In this document: in pieces, positions 22,015 to 28,250 of the stretch
Numbering within the stretch: position 1 is the first letter of the stretch
How the letters are laid out: each line of letters starts with the position of its first letter
NCBI GenBank assembly: GCA_903839895.1
Contig: CAIMDW010000028.1
Span: forward strand, 1-32,486
Origin: Candidatus Staskawiczbacteria bacterium
Lineage (GTDB): Bacteria > Patescibacteriota > Minisyncoccia > Minisyncoccales > Staskawiczbacteraceae
Direction: 5' to 3'
Length of the DNA stretch: 32,486 nucleotides
The notes under the pieces: generated by a model
The model's database searches: none
Told to the model about the DNA's origin: nothing
What the model saw: the letters and a program-made list of their open reading frames with translations, nothing else
Program-made: the position numbers and the translations under genes

Positions 22015-23728
22015 TTATTTCTTGCTTAATTTTTTCAACAAATTTTTCAGTTGGCATTTGGCCTAAGTCTCCTTTGCCTCGAGCCCGTACAGCAACCGCA
22101 TCGGCCGCAATTTCTTTATCTCCGGCAATCAGTAGATAGGGGATTTTCTGCATTTCTGCATCGCGGATTTTTTTGCCCAAAGTTTCGTTTTCATTTTTCA
22201 CTTCAAATCTTATATTGTTTTCCTGCAACTGCTTTTTGATTTGTTCTGCATATTCCGCATGCTTTTCGGAAATAGGAATTACGGCAACTTGCACTGGAGC
22301 CAGCCAAACTGGAAACGCCCCGGCAAAATGCTCAATCATAACAGCCATAAATCTTTCCAAAGATCCTGAAATGGCTCGGTGAATTACGACAGGCCTTTCT
22401 GCTTCGCCCTTTTCATTTATAAAAGAAAGGTTGAATCTTTCTGGCAAATTAAAATCGCATTGGATTGTGGCCAATTGCCATTCTCGGCCGATCGCATCTT
22501 TGAACATAAAGTCTAGTTTTGGACCGTAAAATGCGGCTTCTCCTTCTATCCTTTTATAGTTTAAATTATTTTCTTTTGCCGCTTGTTCTAGAGCTCCTTC
22601 GGCTTTTTTCCAAACATCGTTTCCGCCCAGATACAAGCTCTTATCTTTTCCGCGGACTGAAAGCCTCACCCAGTAGCCGTCCATCATGTTCATCGTTGTG
22701 TAAAAAGTTTTGATAATCTCAACTATTGTGCTGACTTCTTCTGAAATCTGCGAAACTCTGCAGAACAAATGGCCGTCATCTTGAGTTATTGCGCGCACTC
22801 TTATTAGGCCTGACAATTCGCCAGCTTTTTCGTATCTGTAAACGGTTGCAGGTTCAAAATATCGCACTGGCATGTCGCGGTAAGAAAATTGGTTATCGCA
22901 GAAAATCTGCATGTGGTGTGGGCAATTCATCGGCTTCATGAAAAATTCTTCATTTCCGCCCTTCACCCTGAAAAGCTCATCGCCGAATTTTGCAGCGTGG
23001 CCTGAAGTTTCATATAATCCTTTTTTGGTGATGTGCGGAGTCCAAACTCTTTGGTAGCCTTTGTTTTTGTGCAAATCCCACAAATAATTTTCAATTTGAG
23101 CCCTTAAAATCATTCCTTTTGGCTGTAAAAGGGGAAGTCCTGCTCCAACAAGTTCGGAAATAGTAAACAGTTTCAGTTCTTTGCCAAGCTTCCTGTGGTC
23201 TCTTTTTTCGGCTTCGGCCAGCATATTCAAATAATCTGCCAATTCTTTTTCGGTTTCAAAAGCCAAACCATAAATGCGAGTGAGCATTTTGTTTTTTTCA
23301 TTTCCTTTCCAATAGGCTCCGGCAGTTTTAGACAATTTAAAAGCATTCGGGTTTATTTCTTTCGTATTTTTCACGTGAGGTCCTTTGCACAAATCCATAA
23401 ATTCACCAGTTGTGAATATGGAAACATTATCGCCCGGCAAATCTTTCATCAATTCCAATTTGTACGGCTGTACTGCAAACAATTTTTTTGCAGTCCTTTT
23501 GTTGATATCTTTCTTTTCGAATTTCAGCTTCTGCGAAATCAAAGCCTTCATTTTCTTTTCAATTTCCGCCAAATCTTTTTCTTCCAAAGGTTTTTGCAGC
23601 TGAAAATCGTAATAAAACCCATTATCAATTGCCGGCCCCATGCCCAGCTTGGTTTTAGGATATAATTCCAAAACAGCCCCCGCCAAAATATGCGCCAAAG
23701 AATGTCTTATTTTTTCTATGTTTTCCAT
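21998..23728 (-). CDS. thrS: Threonyl-tRNA synthetase lacking the TGS domain
   Basis: 576 residues. Starts directly with the N2 editing domain (HSLAH, H9 and H13; C114 and H118 in CKGPH); the ~60-residue N-terminal TGS (N1) domain of typical bacterial ThrS is absent. The catalytic core has the zinc ligands in MNCPHH, DGHLF and VIHRAI, plus RVWTPHITKKGLYETSGH, and ends with the anticodon-binding domain (VWLAPVQVAVIPISEKHAEYA onward). No ATG further upstream would add a TGS domain before the dnaE gene ends. Promoter seen at 23756-23784. Confidence 0.95.
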   Translation of the reverse strand: MENIEKIRHSLAHILAGAVLELYPKTKLGMGPAIDNGFYYDFQLQKPLEEKDLAEIEKKMKALISQKLKFEKKDINKRTAKKLFAVQPYKLELMKDLPGDNVSIFTTGEFMDLCKGPHVKNTKEINPNAFKLSKTAGAYWKGNEKNKMLTRIYGLAFETEKELADYLNMLAEAEKRDHRKLGKELKLFTISELVGAGLPLLQPKGMILRAQIENYLWDLHKNKGYQRVWTPHITKKGLYETSGHAAKFGDELFRVKGGNEEFFMKPMNCPHHMQIFCDNQFSYRDMPVRYFEPATVYRYEKAGELSGLIRVRAITQDDGHLFCRVSQISEEVSTIVEIIKTFYTTMNMMDGYWVRLSVRGKDKSLYLGGNDVWKKAEGALEQAAKENNLNYKRIEGEAAFYGPKLDFMFKDAIGREWQLATIQCDFNLPERFNLSFINEKGEAERPVVIHRAISGSLERFMAVMIEHFAGAFPVWLAPVQVAVIPISEKHAEYAEQIKKQLQENNIRFEVKNENETLGKKIRDAEMQKIPYLLIAGDKEIAADAVAVRARGKGDLGQMPTEKFVEKIKQEINARSL

Positions 23729-23755
23729 GTTTTTGTCAACATTTAATATTTGATT

Positions 23756-23784
23756 ATATTAGCATATTTGGGCGAACTGCTCAA
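23756..23784 (-). promoter_or_regulatory. Promoter of thrS and the downstream operon
   Basis: On the minus strand TTGAGC (plus 23779-23784), 17-base spacer ending TG-n, TAATAT (plus 23756-23761). It sits in the 56-base gap after dnaE, and no terminator is seen there, so thrS may also be read from the dnaE transcript. Confidence 0.45.
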
Positions 23785-26700
23785 TTATGCTTCTCGCGGA
23801 ATAAGGATTTCTTGGACGTCGTCGGCTACTATTTTAATTTCGCCGTTGCGGTCGTCAACTCGGCCGGCGACGAATACGATTTTATTTTCCTGCAATGCTC
23901 GGGGATTCCTTTCCAATAAATTCGGGAAAATCACAACTTCAACTTTGCCGGATAAATCCTCCACTTTCATGAAGAGCATCGGTTGGCCTTTTTTGGTGAT
24001 TATTTTTTTGATGCTGGCAATCATTCCGCCTACGATTATTTTTTTGTCTACATAAGTTGCGTCAACTTTGGAAATTTGGACCGTCCTTTTCTCAAAAAGT
24101 TTTTTAAAGCTGTTTAGCGGGTGGCTGCTTACATAAAGCCCAAGCAAATCTTTTTCCCAGCCAAGTTTTTCAAATTCGGTGGCAGGAGTGGCTGGTTCCA
24201 ATTTTATATCGTGGCTGCTTATTTTTACTGAAGCGAAAAGCCCCATTTGGTTCGAATTTCCATTTTTAGTTTTTTCTCTGGCAATTTCAAGCATTTTTTC
24301 CAAGTTTCCCAATAACTGATTCCTTTCTGCAAATTCGTCAAAAGCTCCCGATTTTATAAGAGCTTCCATGGATTTTTTATTGAGGTCTTTTGATTTTACG
24401 CGATGAATGAAGTCGCCGATGGATTCAAATTTTCCTGCAACTTTTCTTTCTTCCACAATGGCTTCAGCAATATTTGCGCCCACATTTTTGATTGCCAAAA
24501 ATCCGAACCTTATCTGGTTTTTTCCTTCTACAACTGCAAAATTTTTCAAGGATTCATTTATGTTCGGAGCCAAAACTTCCACGTTCATTTTTTTGCATTC
24601 GTCAATTAAAAATGAAATTCGTTCCACGTCGTTTCTTTCCGAAGTCAAAACAGACGCCATAAATTCAACAGGGTAGTGGGCTTTCAAGTAAGCTGTCTGA
24701 TAGGCGATTGTGGCGTAAGCTGCCGAATGGGATTTGTTGAAACCGTAAGCTGCAAACGGCAAAATCCACGTCCACAATTCTTGGGCGACTTTTTTGGTTG
24801 CGCCGTTGTCTACAGCTCCATTTATAAATTTTGATTTCTGAGCATCCAGCAACTCTTTGATTTTTTTTCCAACAGCTTTCCTTAGCACATCAGCTTCTCC
24901 CAAAGTGAATCCACAGACTTCCTGGGCGATTTTCATCAGCTGTTCCTGATAAATGCAAATGCCGAATGTGTCTTTTAGAATTGGCTCGAGCTTTGGATGG
25001 ATATATGTGATGGTTTGGTTGCCGTGCTTGCGTTCAATATAATCTGGAATGAATTGCATAGGGCCCGGGCGGTACAAAGCCACCATGGCAGTAATGTCTT
25101 CAAAGCTTGATGGAACTAATTCTTTCAAATATCTTTTCATTCCGTCTGATTCCAGTTGGAAAACAGAAGTGGTCAGGGCCTCCTGCAAAAGTTTATAGGT
25201 TTTAGGGTCGTTTTCCGGGATTTTATCCAAGTCAATTGACAGTTTGTCGTGTAAAACATAAATGCGCGCTAGTGTATCTTCTATTATAGTAAGGTTTTTT
25301 AAGCCTAAAAAGTCCATTTTCAAAAGTCCCAAATCCTCAATGCTGTGGCCTTCAAATTGAGTTAGAATTCCCACTTCGGATTCTTTTGGGTGCTGGACGG
25401 GAACTAATTCGTCCAAAGGGTCAGCCGAAATCACCACTCCGCAAGCATGCGTGGAAGCATGGCGGGCGACTCCTTCCAATTTCTTTCCAAGGTCAATCAG
25501 CCTTGTCGCCATTGGGTCCGTCTCGTACATATTTTTGAATTCATCCACTTTTTCCAGGGTTTCATCCAAATCCATTCCCATGGGAATTAGTTTTGCCATG
25601 GTGTCGCAGTAAGAATAAGTGTATTGCAAAGCTCTGCCGACATCTCGGATTACGGCGCGGGCGGCCATTGTTCCAAAAGTGATTATTTGTGCCACGTGGT
25701 CTGTGCCATATTTTTCAGCAACATATTTTATAACTTCGTCGCGCCTGCGGTCGGCAAAGTCCATGTCGATATCTGGCATGGAAATCCTTTCAGGATTCAA
25801 AAATCTCTCAAAAAGCAAATTATGCTTTATTGGGTCTACATTTGTAATTCCAGTCAGATAGGCAACAATAGACCCTCCCGCAGATCCGCGGCCTGGGCCT
25901 ACAATTATCCTTTTTTCTTTTGCCCAGTTTACAAAATCCTGCACAATTAAAAAGTATCCTGCAAATCCTGTTTTTTCAATCACAGACAATTCATATTTCA
26001 GTCTTTCCATAATTTTCGGGTCATTGTCTCCTCCGTATCTTTTTTCCAAACCAGCGTAAGCCAATTCTTCCAAATATTCTTCAGCAGTTTTCCCTTCTGG
26101 AAGCGGGAAGCGCGGTAACTTTGTTTTGCCAAGCTCCATTTTAAAATCGCACATGTCTGCAATTTTTTGCGTGTTTTCTATGGCTTCGGGATTTTCTTTG
26201 AAAAAGTCTGCCATTTCTTCGGGGCTGTACATTGAAAAATTATCTTGCGTCATTGAAAGCCTTTCCGGATCATTAATATCCGAGCCCGTATTTATCAGCA
26301 TCAAAACGTCCTGGGCCTCTGAATCTTCTTTTCGCAAATAATGCAAATCGTTTGTGGCAACCAAAGGAATGCCGGTTTTTTTTGAAAGCTCAATTAATTT
26401 TTTATTGGCAACAGCTTGCTGTGGAATGTTTGCATGGTGCTGGAGTTCCAAATAAAAATTTCCTTTGCCGAAAAACTTTTCGTATTTTTTTGCAGTCTCT
26501 TCAGCTTCTTCTATTTTATTTCCAATTAAAAGCATCGGAATTTTCCCCTGTATGCAGGCCGTAAGCCCGATAAGTCCATCGGCATATTTTTCCAAAATTT
26601 CTTCATCAATTCGGGGCTTATAATAGAAGCCGTCCAAATGGGCGATAGAAACCAGTTTTACTAAGTTTTTGTATCCCTGCTCGTTTTTTGCCAGCAAAAT

Positions 26701-26964
26701 CAAATGATTTCTTTTTGAGTCAATATTTGGTCTCTTGTCTGTCAGTTTTTCAAAAGCCACATAAACTTCGCATCCGATTATCGGCTTTATTCCTTTGGCC
26801 TTTGCTTTCTTATAAAACTCAACTGCGCCATACATTACTCCGTGATCGGTCAAAGCAATGGAATCCATTCCTAGCTCTTTGGCATAATCCAAAAGCTCGT
26901 CGATTTTCGGCAAACCGTCCAGTAACGAATAATGCGAGTGTACGTGAAGATGTGTGAATTTCAT
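23785..26964 (-). CDS. dnaE: DNA polymerase III alpha subunit
   Basis: 1059 residues from the ATG at 26964. A TTG-initiated extension of 16 residues to 27012 is rejected because the family starts at the PHP domain. PHP domain at 1-260 begins FTHLHVHSHYSLLDGL with ALTDHG and GCEVYV; polymerase core with VGPGRGSAGGS and the catalytic aspartates PDIDMDF (D400 and D402); YRPGPMQFIPDYIERKHG and FNKSHSAAYA in the fingers; OB-fold domain near the end (IIVGGMIASIKKIITKKGQPMLF). Length fits DnaE1 of the shorter kind. Divergent from rnhB with overlapping promoter elements. The PHP domain keeps most of the His/Asp residues of possible proofreading-active forms. Confidence 0.96.
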   Translation of the reverse strand: MKFTHLHVHSHYSLLDGLPKIDELLDYAKELGMDSIALTDHGVMYGAVEFYKKAKAKGIKPIIGCEVYVAFEKLTDKRPNIDSKRNHLILLAKNEQGYKNLVKLVSIAHLDGFYYKPRIDEEILEKYADGLIGLTACIQGKIPMLLIGNKIEEAEETAKKYEKFFGKGNFYLELQHHANIPQQAVANKKLIELSKKTGIPLVATNDLHYLRKEDSEAQDVLMLINTGSDINDPERLSMTQDNFSMYSPEEMADFFKENPEAIENTQKIADMCDFKMELGKTKLPRFPLPEGKTAEEYLEELAYAGLEKRYGGDNDPKIMERLKYELSVIEKTGFAGYFLIVQDFVNWAKEKRIIVGPGRGSAGGSIVAYLTGITNVDPIKHNLLFERFLNPERISMPDIDMDFADRRRDEVIKYVAEKYGTDHVAQIITFGTMAARAVIRDVGRALQYTYSYCDTMAKLIPMGMDLDETLEKVDEFKNMYETDPMATRLIDLGKKLEGVARHASTHACGVVISADPLDELVPVQHPKESEVGILTQFEGHSIEDLGLLKMDFLGLKNLTIIEDTLARIYVLHDKLSIDLDKIPENDPKTYKLLQEALTTSVFQLESDGMKRYLKELVPSSFEDITAMVALYRPGPMQFIPDYIERKHGNQTITYIHPKLEPILKDTFGICIYQEQLMKIAQEVCGFTLGEADVLRKAVGKKIKELLDAQKSKFINGAVDNGATKKVAQELWTWILPFAAYGFNKSHSAAYATIAYQTAYLKAHYPVEFMASVLTSERNDVERISFLIDECKKMNVEVLAPNINESLKNFAVVEGKNQIRFGFLAIKNVGANIAEAIVEERKVAGKFESIGDFIHRVKSKDLNKKSMEALIKSGAFDEFAERNQLLGNLEKMLEIAREKTKNGNSNQMGLFASVKISSHDIKLEPATPATEFEKLGWEKDLLGLYVSSHPLNSFKKLFEKRTVQISKVDATYVDKKIIVGGMIASIKKIITKKGQPMLFMKVEDLSGKVEVVIFPNLLERNPRALQENKIVFVAGRVDDRNGEIKIVADDVQEILIPREA

Positions 26965-26980
26965 AATTGTGTGATATTTT

Positions 26981-27008
26981 ATTTTACTCTTTACGGTGTT
27001 AAAATCAA
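26981..27008 (-). promoter_or_regulatory. Promoter of dnaE
   Basis: On the minus strand TTGATT (plus 27003-27008), 16-base spacer, TAAAAT (plus 26981-26986). The expected leader is about 10 bases, without Shine-Dalgarno. Its -35 box overlaps the -10 box of the divergent rnhB promoter. Confidence 0.5.
26997..27005 (+). promoter_or_regulatory. Extended -10 promoter of rnhB, probably leaderless
   Basis: TG at 26997-26998 and TAAAAT at 27000-27005; six bases then separate it from the rnhB ATG at 27012, the same spacing as at 1248. Confidence 0.5.
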
Positions 27009-27011
27009 GCA

Positions 27012-27608
27012 ATGAAACAGCCGAATTTTTCTGAAGAAAAAAAAATGTGGAAAAAAGGATTTGAACGAGTTGCTGGCTTGGATGAAGCGGGCAGGGGTCC
27101 TTTGGCGGGACCGGTTGTGGCAGCCGCCGTTGTGGTTTTAGATTATAAAAAATTTAAACTTAAAAATATAAACGACTCAAAAAAGCTTTCCGGAAAACAA
27201 AGGGAATTTATTTACGAAAAAATTATTTCAGATAAAAATATAAAATGGGCGATTGCCGTTGTTTCAGAAAAAGTGATTGATAAAATAAATATTTTGCAGG
27301 CGACAAAACTGGCAATGCAAAAAGCAACTAAAAATTTGGATTGCGATTTTTTGCTGATAGATGGAAATTTCAAAATAAAATCTGATGTTTTGCAGATGTC
27401 AATAATAAAAGGCGACAGCAAAGTTATTTCCATTGCAACGGCCAGCATTATTGCAAAAGTTACCCGCGACAGGCTTATGAAAAAAATGCATAAAAAATAT
27501 CCGCAGTATGGATTTGAAAAGCATAAAGGATACGGCACAAAATTGCATATGGAAATGCTGGAAAAATTCGGCGCTTGCCAGATTCATAGGCTGTCATTTT
27601 ACCATTGA
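27012..27608 (+). CDS. rnhB: Ribonuclease HII
   Basis: 198 residues; removes RNA from RNA-DNA hybrids and misincorporated ribonucleotides. GLDEAGRGPLAGPVVAAAVVV carries the catalytic D24 and E25, LLIDGNF the third acid residue; NDSKKLSGKQRE and KYPQYGFEKHKGYGTKLHMEML are the family markers. Ends near the usual length. No Shine-Dalgarno. The following gene starts 52 bases later from its own -10 element. Confidence 0.96.
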   Translation: MKQPNFSEEKKMWKKGFERVAGLDEAGRGPLAGPVVAAAVVVLDYKKFKLKNINDSKKLSGKQREFIYEKIISDKNIKWAIAVVSEKVIDKINILQATKLAMQKATKNLDCDFLLIDGNFKIKSDVLQMSIIKGDSKVISIATASIIAKVTRDRLMKKMHKKYPQYGFEKHKGYGTKLHMEMLEKFGACQIHRLSFYH

Positions 27609-27642
27609 AAAAAGATATCCACAGTATTGACTCGGCAAAATA

Positions 27643-27651
27643 TGGTAGAAT
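27643..27651 (+). promoter_or_regulatory. Extended -10 promoter (TG-n-TAGAAT), probably leaderless
   Basis: TG at 27643-27644 and TAGAAT at 27646-27651, eight bases before the ATG at 27660. A TTGACT lies at 27627-27632 but the 13-base spacing is too short to act as its -35 box. The same TGGTAGAAT string occurs at 13429-13437. Confidence 0.5.
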
Positions 27652-27659
27652 AACCTAAT

Positions 27660-28247
27660 ATGCAGCCAAAAACTACTTTTTGGATTTTAACTATAGTGGC
27701 GGCCATTATTGCGCTCTTGGCCGGTTTTTTGTTTTTAAATTTTGCCATAAAGCCTTATGTGGGCTCGTCAATTTCTTCATGCCAAAATTCTTCGTGCGTC
27801 CAAAAAATGGCCAGCTTGTGGGGATTCAATCCGGCCCGTTGCAGTCAGTTGACATCTTTGGATTCAAAAAATAATTGTTATTTTGATTATCAGGCTTATA
27901 ATTGGCAGTCTGAAGGAAAAAAATACACAACAAATTGCGACAATATAAAAGATGTGGACCTGGTAATAGAATGCTATTCCATAAAATATAGGAAAAAAAT
28001 TCCGTTTTTGAAAGGAAGCTATGTAGACTCAATTAATTGGGCCATAAATACTCAGGATATGGGCTTGTGCGATAAAATATCAGATCAGAAGCTGAAGCAA
28101 GAATGCATAAATGGGGTTGTTGTTGTAAAGAATGCAATTTCGCAAAAAAAACCGGCAGAATGCTACGATGTAAATTTTGATATTTCCAATTTTGCAAGAA
28201 AAATTTGTTCGGCAACTGCGGCGGCGGCTTTAAAAAACAAAAAGTAA
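27660..28247 (+). CDS. Membrane-anchored protein with C-x11-C helical repeats
   Basis: 195 residues. A hydrophobic helix at about 8-30 anchors it, with the rest outside the cell. Ten cysteines are present (41, 46, 61, 73, 93, 105, 137, 149, 168, 183). Three units share C-x11-C: 61-73, 93-105 and 137-149, for example CDKISDQKLKQEC; a fourth is spaced wider (168-183). The pattern suggests helical hairpins closed by disulphides. No named family recognised. It ends three bases before the polyserine surface-protein gene and is very likely co-expressed with it. Confidence 0.7.
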   Translation: MQPKTTFWILTIVAAIIALLAGFLFLNFAIKPYVGSSISSCQNSSCVQKMASLWGFNPARCSQLTSLDSKNNCYFDYQAYNWQSEGKKYTTNCDNIKDVDLVIECYSIKYRKKIPFLKGSYVDSINWAINTQDMGLCDKISDQKLKQECINGVVVVKNAISQKKPAECYDVNFDISNFARKICSATAAAALKNKK

Positions 28248-28250
28248 TTC

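Noticed and set aside
26965-27012. N-terminal extension of DnaE from a TTG at 27012
   Set aside because: It would run over the promoter region and add 16 residues before the PHP domain, where the family begins.
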